In this document: positions 24,142-32,452 of the stretch, one piece after another
How the letters are laid out: each line of letters begins with the position of its first letter
Position numbering within the stretch: the first letter of the stretch is position 1
Assembly (NCBI GenBank): GCA_019119025.1
Contig: DWXV01000046.1
Coordinates: 1-37,377, forward strand
Origin: Candidatus Allofournierella excrementigallinarum
Lineage (GTDB): Bacteria > Bacillota > Clostridia > Oscillospirales > Ruminococcaceae
Length of the DNA stretch: 37,377 bases
Direction of reading: 5' to 3'
Translations under genes and position numbers: made by a program
Notes under the pieces: generated by a model
Seen by the model: the letters and a program-made list of their open reading frames with translations, nothing else
Databases searched by the model: none
Told to the model about the DNA's origin: nothing

Positions 24142-24161
24142 TGCTCTACTCCTCCTTTTGC

Positions 24162-24434
24162 TTACTTGCCGGTCTTGGAACCGGCATGGCCCTTAAAGGT
24201 ACGGGTGGGGGCGAACTCGCCCAGCTTGTGGCCAACCATATCTTCCGTCACATAAACGGGCACATGCTTGCGGCCATCGTGCACCGCGAAGGTGTGGCCG
24301 ACGAAATCCGGGAAAATGGTGGAGGACCGGCTCCAGGTCTTCAGGACCCGCTTCTCGCCGGCGGCGTTCATCTCCTGAACGCGCTTCAGCAGAACAGGCA
24401 GGACGTAAGGTCCTTTCTTAACACTTCTACCCAT
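24162..24434 (-). CDS. rpsS: 30S ribosomal protein S19
   Basis: 90 residues, [20 protein letters not shown] and [20 protein letters not shown] are diagnostic. S19 lies in the 30S head and interacts with S13. Confidence 0.98.
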   Translation of the reverse strand: MGRSVKKGPYVLPVLLKRVQEMNAAGEKRVLKTWSRSSTIFPDFVGHTFAVHDGRKHVPVYVTEDMVGHKLGEFAPTRTFKGHAGSKTGK

Positions 24435-24449
24435 GTTCGTTCTCCTCTC

Positions 24450-25280
24450 TTAACCGTTGGCGCGCTTGACAATGAACTTGTCAGAGCGGTTATGATGCTT
24501 GCGGGTCTTGTAACCCATCGCAGGCTTGCCCCAGGGGGTGACAGGGCCGGGACGGCCGACAGGGCTCTTGCCCTCGCCGCCGCCGTGGGGGTGGTCGCAG
24601 GGGTTCATGACGGAACCGCGGACGGTGGGCCGCCAGCCCATGTGGCGCTTGCGGCCGGCCTTGCCGAGGTTGACGTTCTCATGATCCACGTTGCCGACCT
24701 GGCCGATGGTGGCGATGCAGTTCAGGGGCACGTTGCGCATCTCGCCGCTGGGCAGACGGATCAGGGCGTAGCCGTTCTCCTTCGCCATCAGCTGAGCCAT
24801 GTTGCCGGCGCTGCGCACCAGCTGGCCGCCCTTGCCGGGGTACAGCTCGATGTTGTGGATGATGGTGCCGACGGGGATGTTGGCGAAGGGCAGGGCGTTG
24901 CCGGGCTTGATGTCGGCGCCCGGGCCGGCCATCACGGTGTCGCCCACCTTCAGGCCTTCAGGAGCCAGGATGTAGCTCTTGACGCCGTCGGCGTACTCGA
25001 TGAGAGCGATGTGGGCAGAACGGTTGGGATCGTACTCCAGGGTCTTGACCGTGGCGGGCACGTCGAACTTGTTGCGCTTGAAGTCGATCACGCGGTACTT
25101 GGTGCGGTTGCCGCCGCCGTGATGGCGGACGGTGATGCGGCCGGTGTTGTTGCGGCCGGAAGCCTTCTTCATGGGCTCCAGCAGGCTGCGCTCGGGCTCG
25201 ACCTTGCTCAGCTGGCTGTAGTCGGTAACAGTCATGCCGCGGCGGCCCGGGGTAGTCGGCTTATACTTTTTGATAGCCAT
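24450..25280 (-). CDS. rplB: 50S ribosomal protein L2
   Basis: 276 residues. [20 protein letters not shown] at the start and the C-terminal [20 protein letters not shown] peptidyl-transferase-proximal loop are both intact, including the conserved His. L2 is needed for subunit joining. An unusually long, structured spacer precedes it. Confidence 0.98.
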   Translation of the reverse strand: MAIKKYKPTTPGRRGMTVTDYSQLSKVEPERSLLEPMKKASGRNNTGRITVRHHGGGNRTKYRVIDFKRNKFDVPATVKTLEYDPNRSAHIALIEYADGVKSYILAPEGLKVGDTVMAGPGADIKPGNALPFANIPVGTIIHNIELYPGKGGQLVRSAGNMAQLMAKENGYALIRLPSGEMRNVPLNCIATIGQVGNVDHENVNLGKAGRKRHMGWRPTVRGSVMNPCDHPHGGGEGKSPVGRPGPVTPWGKPAMGYKTRKHHNRSDKFIVKRANG

Positions 25281-25378
25281 TGCGGTATTCTCCTTTTTGA
25301 CTTATGAATTGTTATCGGGGTCATATCCCCATACGCGAGCCTTGCTCAGGCTCAAAGGAGCTGCCTTCGAAGAGCAGC
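25281..25378 (-). promoter_or_regulatory. Structured spacer between rplW and rplB
   Basis: 98 bases with three potential hairpins on the minus strand: AGCTGC/GCAGCT (25359-25379, starting in the rplW stop), GAGCCT/AGGCTC (25337-25353) and GGGG/CCCC around 25320-25330. The rplB ribosome binding site (AAGGAG) follows. Possibly a processing or translational control element; no U-tract for termination. Confidence 0.45.
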
Positions 25379-25672
25379 TTAGACCATGCTCTCGAAGAAG
25401 TCGATGCCCTTGCTGCCCTCTTTCAGGGTCACAATGGCCTTCTTGGAAGCGGCGGTGTAGCCGCCGTGCAGGCCCTGGCGGCGCCAGCGGCCCCGCACGT
25501 TGATGGTGTTCACCTTGGCGACCTTCACGCCGAACAGCTTCTCCACCGCGTCGGCGATCTCGATCTTGCCCGCGTCGGTGGCGACCTTGAAGGTGTATTT
25601 CTTGTTGGCGACGCCCATCATAGAGTTCTCGGTAATGACGGGAGCCAGAATGATGTCATGTGCAGTTTTCAT
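25379..25672 (-). CDS. rplW: 50S ribosomal protein L23
   Basis: 97 residues. TAHDIILAPVITENSMMGVA, KYTFKVATDAGKIEIADAVE and the basic loop VNTINVRGRWRRQGLHGGYT are characteristic. L23 is the main dock for trigger factor and SRP at the tunnel exit. Its ATG overlaps the rplD stop (TGATG). Confidence 0.98.
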   Translation of the reverse strand: MKTAHDIILAPVITENSMMGVANKKYTFKVATDAGKIEIADAVEKLFGVKVAKVNTINVRGRWRRQGLHGGYTAASKKAIVTLKEGSKGIDFFESMV

Positions 25673-26295
25673 CAGCCCAGAACCTCCTCAAGTTTCTTGG
25701 CCGCGTCCACGCTCAGGATGAACTTGTCGGCGTTCACGACGTCGTAGGTGTTCACGCTGGTGGCGACGGTGGTCTTGACGCCGGGGATGTTGGCGGCGCT
25801 CTTGACCAGTTTCTCCTCCACGGCGGGGGTGACGATCAGGTTCTTCTTGCCGGCGCCCACGGCGCTCAGCATGCTGACCACGGCCTTGGTCTTATACTCG
25901 GCCACGCTCAGGTTATCCACCAGGATCATGTCGCCGGCGGCAGCTTTGGCGCTGATGGCGCTCAGGATGGCCAGGCGCTTGACCTTGCGGTTCAGCCGGT
26001 AGCTGTAGTCGCGGGGCTTGGGGCCCAGGGCAACGCCGCCGTGGGTCCACTGGGGGCTGCGGGTGGAACCCTGGCGGGCATGACCGGTGCCCTTCTGGCG
26101 CCAGGGCTTGCGGCCGCCGCCGGAAACCTCGCTGCGGGTCTTGGTGCTCTGGGTGCCCTGCCGCTGGTTGGCCAGGAAGTTGACCACGGCGGCGTGAACA
26201 GCCTTCTCGTTGGGGGTGATCCCAAACACGGCGTCGGAAAGCTCTACGGTGGAAACTTTCTTGCCGTTCATATCCAAAACGTCAAATTTTGCCAT
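25672..26295 (-). CDS. rplD: 50S ribosomal protein L4
   Basis: 207 residues. The tunnel loop [20 protein letters not shown] and [20 protein letters not shown] are intact. In gamma-proteobacteria L4 represses the S10 operon through its leader; whether it does so here is unknown, but the long leader before rpsJ makes it worth testing. Confidence 0.98.
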   Translation of the reverse strand: MAKFDVLDMNGKKVSTVELSDAVFGITPNEKAVHAAVVNFLANQRQGTQSTKTRSEVSGGGRKPWRQKGTGHARQGSTRSPQWTHGGVALGPKPRDYSYRLNRKVKRLAILSAISAKAAAGDMILVDNLSVAEYKTKAVVSMLSAVGAGKKNLIVTPAVEEKLVKSAANIPGVKTTVATSVNTYDVVNADKFILSVDAAKKLEEVLG

Positions 26296-26309
26296 TGTGC
26301 TTTCCCTCC

Positions 26310-26942
26310 TTACGCCTTCACGCTATCGCTGATGCAGACCACGGCGCCCTTGGGGCCGGGGACCGCGCCTTTGATGGCGATCAGATTATTCTCGGCGTCC
26401 ACCTTGACGACCGTGAGGTTCTGGATGGTGACGCGCTCGGCGCCCAGATGGCCGGGCAGCTTCTTGCCCTTGAACACCCGGCTGGGGGTGGAGCAGGGGC
26501 CCATGGAGCCGGCATGCCGGGAAACGGGGCCGGTGCCGTGGCTCTCACGCAGGCGGTGGCCGTTCCAGCGCTTGATGGTGCCGGCGTAGCCCTTGCCCTT
26601 GCTGACGCCCACGACGTCGATGCGGTCGCCGGCGGCGAACACGTCGGCCTTCAGGATGTCGCCCACGTTCAGGCCGCTGATGTCGGCCAGGCGGAACTCC
26701 CGCAGGGTCTTCTTGGGGGCGACGTCCGCCTTGTCAAAGTGGCCCTTGGCAGGCTTCGTGACCTTGCGGGCGGCGATGTCGCCAAAGCCCAGCTGCACGG
26801 CCTGGTAGCCGTCGCTCTCGACGGTCTTCTTCTGCACCACGGTGCAGGGGCCGGCCTCGATCACGGTCACGGGAACGACCTTGCCGCTCTCGTCGAACAG
26901 CTGGGTCATGCCCAGCTTCTTGCCGATGATACCTTTTTGCAT
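26310..26942 (-). CDS. rplC: 50S ribosomal protein L3
   Basis: 210 residues, [20 protein letters not shown], the central [20 protein letters not shown] loop reaching the peptidyl-transferase centre, and [17 protein letters not shown]. Normal length. Preceded by a 154-base structured spacer. Confidence 0.98.
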   Translation of the reverse strand: MQKGIIGKKLGMTQLFDESGKVVPVTVIEAGPCTVVQKKTVESDGYQAVQLGFGDIAARKVTKPAKGHFDKADVAPKKTLREFRLADISGLNVGDILKADVFAAGDRIDVVGVSKGKGYAGTIKRWNGHRLRESHGTGPVSRHAGSMGPCSTPSRVFKGKKLPGHLGAERVTIQNLTVVKVDAENNLIAIKGAVPGPKGAVVCISDSVKA

Positions 26943-27096
26943 TTTCCTTTTCCTCCTATAAAGGTTATTGGTTGACGCCGCGAGTAACTTTACAGCGCCA
27001 ACATGACCTCTCCGCTTTGTGTCTTCGAGCGAAAGCTCGCTGCTCGCCGTTCAGCAGTTGGCGGCTCGGCGGCCGCCCTTACTGATTGGAATGGGC
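26943..27096 (-). promoter_or_regulatory. Structured spacer between rpsJ and rplC
   Basis: 154 bases without a gene, much longer than most spacers in this operon. On the minus strand it can form an 8-bp stem GTTGGCGC/GCGTCAAC (26995-27002 with 26971-26978, one G-U pair) just upstream of the rplC ribosome binding site (AGGAGG). It also has a CGAGC-TTTC-GCTCG hairpin (27026-27039) and a GGCGG/CCGCC hairpin soon after the rpsJ stop. This may be a ribosomal-protein-binding or processing element. No terminator U-tract is seen. Confidence 0.5.
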
Positions 27097-27408
27097 TCAC
27101 AGCTTGATCTCGATCTCGACGCCGGCGGGGAGCTGCAGGCTCGTGAGAGCCTCGACCGTCTTGTTGGACGGCTTCAGAATGTCGATCAGACGCTTGTGGG
27201 TGCGGCTCTCAAACTGCTCGCGGCTGTCTTTGTACTTGTGAACAGCCCGCAGAATGGTGACCACTTCCTTGTCGGTGGGGAGGGGGATCGGGCCGGACAC
27301 GCGGGCGCCGGTGCGCTTCGCGGTCTCGACGATCTTCTCCGCAGCGGCATCGATCAGCTGGTGATCGTAGCTCTGCAAACGAATCCTGATTTTCTCCTTG
27401 ACTGCCAT
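27097..27408 (-). CDS. rpsJ: 30S ribosomal protein S10
   Basis: 103 residues. [20 protein letters not shown] and [20 protein letters not shown] with [20 protein letters not shown] are diagnostic. S10 is also NusE, the partner of NusG and NusB in antitermination. It is the first gene of the operon, 320 bases downstream of the promoter; rpsL-rpsG-fusA-tuf are not upstream, so the str operon is elsewhere. Confidence 0.98.
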   Translation of the reverse strand: MAVKEKIRIRLQSYDHQLIDAAAEKIVETAKRTGARVSGPIPLPTDKEVVTILRAVHKYKDSREQFESRTHKRLIDILKPSNKTVEALTSLQLPAGVEIEIKL

Positions 27409-27727
27409 TTTGTTCGCCTCCTGTTAAATTTGGTGCCTAGGCGGACCGATAAACCACTGAACACTGCTCCGGGTGTTTCACATTTTGGCACGAGAAAAGC
27501 CGGTGAACCGCTAGGCAGTTCCCCCGGACAGACCTGTGGCAAAGTGCGATGGACATTGGTACACCGCGCAAAACGGCACCGTGTACGTATCCCTTTGCTC
27601 TCAGTAATTCTTTCGCCCGGTTCTAGATCGGACATACTCCGCGGAAAAACCCGTGCTGCCACGGCAACCTCCCGCATCAACGCATATCATGGCTTGCGCA
27701 GCTTGGTACACAAGCCATTTGCAGCCG
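27409..27727 (-). promoter_or_regulatory. Long structured 5' leader of the S10-spc-alpha operon
   Basis: About 320 bases of untranslated RNA between the promoter and rpsJ. On the minus strand it can form an 8-bp stem ATGGCTTG/CAAGCCAT (27711-27718 with 27689-27696), a GTACAC/GTGTAC stem (27559-27564 with 27581-27586), a tight 7-bp hairpin GAACTGC-CTA-GCGGTTC, and a GCC-TA-GGC hairpin close to the rpsJ start. CCTAG occurs in both of the last two. Such leaders often mediate autogenous control by a ribosomal protein or attenuation. No known leader class is recognised. Confidence 0.6.
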
Positions 27728-27733
27728 AGTGTT

Positions 27734-27803
27734 ATTGTAACACACCCCGCCGGGCGTTGCAAGACCTTTTTGTAAAAAAATTAGAATTTTTCAAAAAAAA
27801 TTC
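27734..27803 (-). promoter_or_regulatory. Strong promoter of the ribosomal protein operon with UP element
   Basis: On the minus strand, TTGCAA (-35, 27757-27762), exactly 17 bases, TACAAT (-10, 27734-27739). Directly upstream, 27766-27803 is almost pure A/T with phased A- and T-runs, a good UP element for the RNA polymerase alpha C-terminal domain. Confidence 0.82.
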
Positions 27804-27837
27804 TCTGTTTTGTTCAAAGCCCGCGCAGGGCGGAAAA

Positions 27838-27867
27838 AGCCGCGGAAAAGCGGCCTTTCCCGCGGCT
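27838..27867 (-). terminator. Terminator after the zinc-ribbon membrane protein gene
   Basis: On the minus strand AGCCGCGG/CCGCGGCT (8-bp stem) is followed by TTTTT, 30 bases past the stop codon. It insulates the ribosomal promoter from upstream transcription. Confidence 0.8.
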
Positions 27868-27896
27868 TTTGGGCGGCAGGGCCGCCCCGTCCTTCT

Positions 27897-28475
27897 TTAA
27901 TAATAGTAATTATAGTAATAATAGGGGTCGCTCAGCGCCAAACCGGCCACCGCGATCAGCAGCACGAACAGCAGCACACACACCAGCGTCACGGCGACGC
28001 TGAGGATGAGGTTGGCCCGGGCCCAGTTGCGCTTGGAGAGCTTTGTCCCGCCCCCGAAGGACCACACCAGCAGCACGATGAAGCCCGCCACGGGGATGGC
28101 GGCCACGATGCTGCTCCACAGCCACTCGCCCATGCCCACGGTGGGGCTCAGGGGCGCGGCGGGAGGCGGCGGATAGCTGCCGGGCTGGGGCGCGGGCGTG
28201 CCGTTCACCGGGCCGGCGGGGCCGGCGGGACCGCCGGCAGCGGGGCGGGCGTAGGCCGGCACCTGATAGCGGGGCGGCGGCGCGCTGCCGGGCGCAGGGC
28301 CAAAGGCAGGCGCCTCGGCCGCGGGGGCAGCAGGCGCTTCGGGGGCCGGGGCGGCGGTTTCCTTCGGTTCCGCCGCGGGGGCTTCCGGCGCGGGGGCCGG
28401 GGCCAGCAGGCAGCCGCAGGCAGGGCAGGCGGCCGTGCCGTCGGGCAGGCAGGCTCCGCATTGTTTGCAGTACAT
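27897..28475 (-). CDS. Zinc-ribbon membrane protein with Pro/Ala-rich linker and poly-Tyr tail
   Basis: 192 residues. The N-terminus is a zinc ribbon (YCKQCGACL then CPACGCLL, four Cys). Residues 25-115 are a Pro/Ala/Gly-rich disordered linker with PAP repeats. Two hydrophobic segments follow (about 122-142 and 155-180), and the chain ends SDPYYYYNYYY. Many clostridia have zinc-ribbon/linker/TM proteins of this kind, with no established function. The ATG at 28475 is chosen, with AAGGAG nine bases upstream. It has its own promoter and terminator, so it is a single-gene unit. Confidence 0.82.
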   Translation of the reverse strand: MYCKQCGACLPDGTAACPACGCLLAPAPAPEAPAAEPKETAAPAPEAPAAPAAEAPAFGPAPGSAPPPRYQVPAYARPAAGGPAGPAGPVNGTPAPQPGSYPPPPAAPLSPTVGMGEWLWSSIVAAIPVAGFIVLLVWSFGGGTKLSKRNWARANLILSVAVTLVCVLLFVLLIAVAGLALSDPYYYYNYYY

Positions 28476-28535
28476 CAAGGGTCACTCCTTCCGGGGGCAG
28501 CCCTGCCCCGAAGGGCGGGGCCGGCGTTTTTTATC

Positions 28536-28564
28536 AGTATAGCAGACAAAAGGGCGATTGTCAC
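28536..28564 (-). promoter_or_regulatory. Promoter of the zinc-ribbon gene, -35 overlapping the rqcH stop
   Basis: On the minus strand, GTGACA (28559-28564), 17 bases, TATACT (28536-28541). The TGA stop of rqcH (28561-28563) lies inside the -35 box. Confidence 0.7.
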
Positions 28565-30312
28565 CTGTTTTGCGGCAGGGCGAGCCGTTGGGCCAGGCCC
28601 GGCTCCGGGGTGACGTAGGCGGTCTCGTAGCTTTCATAGAGCACCATGCCCGGGCGCAGGTCGCCGGTCTTGCGGATGTTCTTGACGAAGGTGTAGTCCA
28701 CCGGCACCTTCACGCCGCCCGCCAGGCTGGAGTGGAGCACCGCCAGCTGGGCCGCCTCGTTCTGGGTGGCCAGGGGGATGTCCTTTCCCTCGCTCATCAC
28801 CACCGTGTGGCTGCCGGGGGCGTTCTTCACATGGAACCACAGGTCCCTGCCCCGGGCGGTGTGGAGGGTGAGCTTTTCATTCTGGAGGTTGTTGCGGCCC
28901 ACCAGGATGAGGAAGCCGTCGGAGGAGCGGTAGCGGTAGAAGTCGGCGGGCTTTTGCTTTTTGTCCCTTACCTTATAATACTTGAGGTAGCCCTGGCCCT
29001 TCAGCTCCTGGCGTATCTCCCCCAAGGCCTGCTCGCCGGGGGCCGTTTCCACCTCGTAGAGCACGGTGGCCAGATATTCGATCTCCCTTTCGCCCTGCTC
29101 CAGCAGTTTCACCAGCATCTTGGCCGCGGTCTGCTTTTTCTTGTAGTCCTTGAAATACTTCTGGGCGTTGGCGCTGGCGGAGAGGCGCACGTCCAGGGGG
29201 ATGGTCACCGGCTGGCCGTCGTAGTAGTTTGTGACGGTGACGCTTTTCGCCCCTTTCTCCACCGCCCAGAGGTTCGCCTGCAGCAGCTCGCCGAACAGGC
29301 GCAGCTGGTCGGCCTTGCCGCTGGCGGCCAGCTCCTCTTTGCGGGCCGCCTGCTTGCGCACCGCCCGCTCGTGGAGGTTCTTCACCGTCTTGTGCAGGTC
29401 ACGGCTTTTCTGGCGCAGGCGCTCGGCCCGGTCCTTGCGGCAGTAGTAGGCTTCCAGCATCTCGCTGAAATTGTCGTAAAACTGCAGGCGGCCTTCGCCG
29501 TACTGGGTGAGGGGGGTGAAGCTGAACTCCACCGGCTTTCCCTCGTCGTCGGCGGCAAGGCAGGGCCTGCCCCCCGCCAGCCGGTCGGCGTGGATGGCCT
29601 CGAAGGCCGCTGCCAGCGCGGCGCGCCGGCCTTCGTCCAGCTCGCTGCCCAGCAGGGCGGTCTCTCCGCCGAAGGCGCGGAACACCGCCTCCCGCAGCAC
29701 CACCGGCCCCACGCCGGCGCAGCTTTTGATGAGCGCCTGATGCAGCGGCAGGTCCAGCTTGCAGGCAGCCTCCACCAGCTGGGCGGAGGTCATGGAACAG
29801 AAATCCGCCTTGGCGGGCTTGGCGGGCAGGGTGTAGGGCAGGCCCGGCAGCAGCTGACGGATGTCGGAGTCCTCAAAGTCCACCCGCTTGAGGGCGTCGA
29901 TGATGCGGCCGTCCCGGGTGAGCACCAGGTTGGAATAGCGGCCCATCAGCTCCACCGCCAGCACGTTCTCCACCAGATCGCCCATCTCGTTGGTGCACAG
30001 AAAACGCAGGAACACCAGCCGGTCCCCCGGTTCCACCTCCAGGGCGGTGAGCCGGCCGCCGGTGAGATGCTTGCGCAGCAGCATGCAGAAGCTGGGGGGC
30101 GTCTGGGGGTTCTCGAAGGTCTCCCTGGTCAGGCAGATGCGGGCGGAGCCGCTGCGGGCGCTGAGCAGCAGCTTGAAGGTGTCGGTGCGGGTGCGCAGGG
30201 TGAGCAGCACCTCGTCCCGGGTGGGCTCGAAAATTTTGTCGATCTTCGCGTCCAGCAGGGTGTTTTTCAGTTCGCCGGCGGTCAGGGCCAGCAGGGCGGC
30301 ATCCAGTGCCAT
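28561..30312 (-). CDS. rqcH: NFACT-family ribosome quality control protein RqcH
   Basis: 583 residues. RqcH binds the stalled 50S-peptidyl-tRNA complex and directs addition of C-terminal Ala tails that mark the chain for degradation. It was earlier annotated as fibronectin-binding protein (FbpA). NFACT-N covers about 1-180 and keeps the Asp97-Arg98 pair (EPGDRLVF) reported as essential in Bacillus. A HhH-like region and long charged coiled coils follow (about 270-420, KKQTAAKMLVKLLEQ). NFACT-R covers about 440-560 (FYRYRSSDGFLILVGRNNLQ; LWFHVKNAPGSHTVV). The ATG at 30312 is preferred over the in-frame GTG at 30321, because GAGAGG is eight bases before the ATG. Confidence 0.94.
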   Translation of the reverse strand: MALDAALLALTAGELKNTLLDAKIDKIFEPTRDEVLLTLRTRTDTFKLLLSARSGSARICLTRETFENPQTPPSFCMLLRKHLTGGRLTALEVEPGDRLVFLRFLCTNEMGDLVENVLAVELMGRYSNLVLTRDGRIIDALKRVDFEDSDIRQLLPGLPYTLPAKPAKADFCSMTSAQLVEAACKLDLPLHQALIKSCAGVGPVVLREAVFRAFGGETALLGSELDEGRRAALAAAFEAIHADRLAGGRPCLAADDEGKPVEFSFTPLTQYGEGRLQFYDNFSEMLEAYYCRKDRAERLRQKSRDLHKTVKNLHERAVRKQAARKEELAASGKADQLRLFGELLQANLWAVEKGAKSVTVTNYYDGQPVTIPLDVRLSASANAQKYFKDYKKKQTAAKMLVKLLEQGEREIEYLATVLYEVETAPGEQALGEIRQELKGQGYLKYYKVRDKKQKPADFYRYRSSDGFLILVGRNNLQNEKLTLHTARGRDLWFHVKNAPGSHTVVMSEGKDIPLATQNEAAQLAVLHSSLAGGVKVPVDYTFVKNIRKTGDLRPGMVLYESYETAYVTPEPGLAQRLALPQNR

Positions 30313-30333
30313 GGGTCTCACCTCTCACAAGAA

Positions 30334-30357
30334 AAGGCCGTGCCGGGCGGGCACGGC
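30334..30357 (-). terminator. Terminator-like hairpin between the PH-like membrane gene and rqcH
   Basis: GCCGTGCC/GGCACGGC (30337-30344 with 30350-30357), followed on the minus strand by CTTTTCTT. It lies only about 25 bases before the rqcH start, so it may attenuate more than end transcription. Confidence 0.65.
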
Positions 30358-30372
30358 TGGCTTGTTTTCGTT

Positions 30373-31008
30373 TCAGCGGGCGCGCAGGGCCGCCTCGGCG
30401 GCGTCCACGTCGGAAAGGCCGTGGAAGGTCAGCGTCACCCCGCGGGTGTGGCTGCGGCCATTGTGGTAGTAGTGCTCCACCTGCCCGTTGGACAACACCA
30501 GATCGCCGGTGCCGTCGGGGTAGTAGAATTTTTCCACGCTGGTCACCGCGTCCAGGTCCCAGGCGGTCACCCGCCCCCCGCTCACGGCGATGGCCCGCAG
30601 GGTGGTGACGCCATAGGCCGTCCGACGCAGGCGGCGGGAAGCGCCAAGGCCGGGGAACAGCATCTTCAGCCCCACCAGGATGAAGGGGATGCCGAACAGC
30701 GGGAAGATGATGCCGAACACGCCGCCCACAAAGAGGGCCTGCAGCGCGCCCACTTCCCAAAAGCAGGCAAAGCCAAGGAACACCACCGCGAACAGCTTTT
30801 GCATGCCGCCGCGGGGCCCGTGCAGCTTTTTCGGCTGCCCCCACCAGACCAGCTGCTCGCCGGGGGCCAGCTGCCGCTGCAGCAGCGCCGCCGGGTCCGG
30901 GCCTGCAGGGCGCACCGGGGCCGCCTGCCGCGGCTTTTCGGAGGGGGCGTCCCCCTCGAACATTTCCTCGTTGTATCCCACGGAACTGCGGTTTTCGTCC
31001 TCCCACAT
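30373..31008 (-). CDS. Membrane protein with PH-like (bPH/DUF304-type) C-terminal domain
   Basis: 211 residues. The N-terminal 45 residues are charged and Pro-rich. LAPGEQLVWWGQPKK (48-62) is a motif typical of bacterial PH-like membrane proteins. Two TM segments follow (about 70-90 and 92-116). The last 90 residues alternate strands (YGVTTLRAIAVSGGRVTAWD; LVLSNGQVEHYYH; GVTLTFHGLSDVDAAEAAL) as in a PH fold that probably faces the cytoplasm. The function is unknown. The gene starts 12 bases after the Nif3-like gene with AAAGGAG, so it is the last member of that operon. Confidence 0.8.
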   Translation of the reverse strand: MWEDENRSSVGYNEEMFEGDAPSEKPRQAAPVRPAGPDPAALLQRQLAPGEQLVWWGQPKKLHGPRGGMQKLFAVVFLGFACFWEVGALQALFVGGVFGIIFPLFGIPFILVGLKMLFPGLGASRRLRRTAYGVTTLRAIAVSGGRVTAWDLDAVTSVEKFYYPDGTGDLVLSNGQVEHYYHNGRSHTRGVTLTFHGLSDVDAAEAALRAR

Positions 31009-31020
31009 GGCGGCTCTCCT

Positions 31021-31767
31021 TTATAAATAGGTAAAGGGCTCCCGGTTGCGGCGGCTGCACAGCACCCGCACCCCGGCAAACCGGCGGGACAGCTTGTCCG
31101 CCAGCACCGGCACCACCGGGAACTCGGTGGCGTAGTGGCCGGCAACGACGAGGCTCAGGCCCAGGCGCTTCGCGTCCAGCGCGTCGTGGTGGCCCGCCTC
31201 GCCGGTGAGCAGGGCGTCCGCCCCGGCCGCCGCCGCCTCTTCGATGAGATGGCTGCCGCTGCCCCCCAGCACCGCCAGGGTGTTGATGGGCCGGCCAGCG
31301 TCCACATACTTCACCTTCGCGTTCAGGGTCGCCTGGCACTGGGCCGCCAGCTGGGCGGCGCTGACGGTGCGGACCTGGCCGATGCGGCCCATGCCGCCCT
31401 CGGCAAAGCCCTTGGCCCCGGCAACGCCGAACAGCTTGCAGAGGATGTCGTTCACGCCGCCCTCCGCCGCATCCAGATTGGTGTGGGCGCACAGGCCCGA
31501 GATGTTCTTTTTGATCATGCGGAAGGGCACGTCTCCCCTGCCGATGCGCTTCATCGGGTGGAAGATCACCGGGTGATGGGCCACGATGAGCTGACAGCCC
31601 TGGATCTCCGCCTCGGCCACCACCTCGTCGGTGATGTCAAGCGCCACCAGGATGCTGGTCACGTCCGCCCCGCAGTCCACCAGAACGCCCACATTGTCCC
31701 ACGAGGCGGCCAGCTCCCGGGGGGCCAGCTGCTGCATGAACTGGAGTACTTCCTCAACTTTCGCCAT
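31021..31767 (-). CDS. Nif3-like dinuclear metal center protein (GTP cyclohydrolase I type 2 family)
   Basis: 248 residues of the Nif3/YbgI/YqfO family, a ring-forming hexamer with a two-metal site. The ligands are visible: IVAHHPVIFHP (two His), LCAHTNLDAAEGGVND (Asp) and the C-terminal GEAGHHD plus AGHYATEF (His, Glu). The long central insert of Bacillus YqfO is absent. The biochemical role is debated; GTP cyclohydrolase activity has been reported for a relative. The start at 31767 follows AAGGAG; it overlaps trmK by 14 bases. The trmK-nif3 pairing is common in Firmicutes. Confidence 0.93.
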   Translation of the reverse strand: MAKVEEVLQFMQQLAPRELAASWDNVGVLVDCGADVTSILVALDITDEVVAEAEIQGCQLIVAHHPVIFHPMKRIGRGDVPFRMIKKNISGLCAHTNLDAAEGGVNDILCKLFGVAGAKGFAEGGMGRIGQVRTVSAAQLAAQCQATLNAKVKYVDAGRPINTLAVLGGSGSHLIEEAAAAGADALLTGEAGHHDALDAKRLGLSLVVAGHYATEFPVVPVLADKLSRRFAGVRVLCSRRNREPFTYL

Positions 31768-32452
31768 GTTCCGCTCCTTGCGGGCGGCGCAGCTGGTCGG
31801 CCAGCGCCGCCGCCTCTCTCCATTCCGGGCTGCCGGGTTCAAAGCCTCGCAGCGCCTTTTCCAGTTTTTGGGCCAGCTGGGCCTGGTAGCCCGCCGCCCC
31901 CGGCAGCCGCCGCCAGCGGCCAAAGAGGCATTCCTCCCAGCCGGGCCGGCGCTCATCGCCGGTGTACGCCGCGCCGATGGCGGCGTACCAGCGGCCCGCC
32001 GCCAGGGCAAGCCGCTCCTCTTCGATGTCAAAGCCCTGCTCCCACAGCCACCGGCGCAGCACCGGGGCTTTGGTGGCGGGCACGCAGACCAGCCGCATCC
32101 CCGGAGTTTTCACCCAGGGCGCGGCGGAAAGGATGTCGATGGTGGTCTTTGCGCTCACGCCCGCCAGCACGATGGTGTCTGCCTCGCCGGGGGCGAGGAC
32201 GGAAAGCCCGTCCCCCAGGCGCAGTTCCACCGCGCCCTTGCAGCCATAGCGGCGGCAGTTTGCCGCCGCCGTTTGCAGCGGGCCGGCTCGCAGGTCGGCG
32301 GCGATGACCCGCTTTGCGCGGCCGGTCAGCGCCAGGAAGATGGCCAGCTTGCCGTGGTCACAGCCAATGTCCGCCACGGCGGCGCCGGGCTTCACCAGCT
32401 GCGCCGCGGCGGCAAGGCGCGCGTCCAGCCGGGGCGCCTCAGGCGTTGCCAA
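31754..32452 (-). CDS. trmK: tRNA (adenine22-N1)-methyltransferase TrmK
   Basis: 232 residues. It methylates A22 in the D-arm of certain tRNAs with SAM. The Rossmann motif VADIGCDHGKLAIFLA is the TrmK form (Gly-x-Asp-His). A coiled C-terminal domain (GYQAQLAQKLEKALRGF) follows, as in the family. One deviation: the usual IAGMGG loop reads VLAGVSAKT, so the active-site loop is altered. The start is a TTG at 32452 overlapping the preceding gene by 14 bases, with no strong ribosome binding site; coupling is likely. A later start is not excluded. Confidence 0.88.
   Translation of the reverse strand: MATPEAPRLDARLAAAAQLVKPGAAVADIGCDHGKLAIFLALTGRAKRVIAADLRAGPLQTAAANCRRYGCKGAVELRLGDGLSVLAPGEADTIVLAGVSAKTTIDILSAAPWVKTPGMRLVCVPATKAPVLRRWLWEQGFDIEEERLALAAGRWYAAIGAAYTGDERRPGWEECLFGRWRRLPGAAGYQAQLAQKLEKALRGFEPGSPEWREAAALADQLRRPQGAEHGES

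Noticed and set aside
27354-27680. Possible leader peptide or small gene upstream of and overlapping rpsJ on the minus strand
   Set aside because: The frame has a GGGAGG before a GTG, but the product has no recognisable domain, overlaps rpsJ by 55 bases out of frame, and the region folds into strong hairpins. A non-coding leader explains it better.
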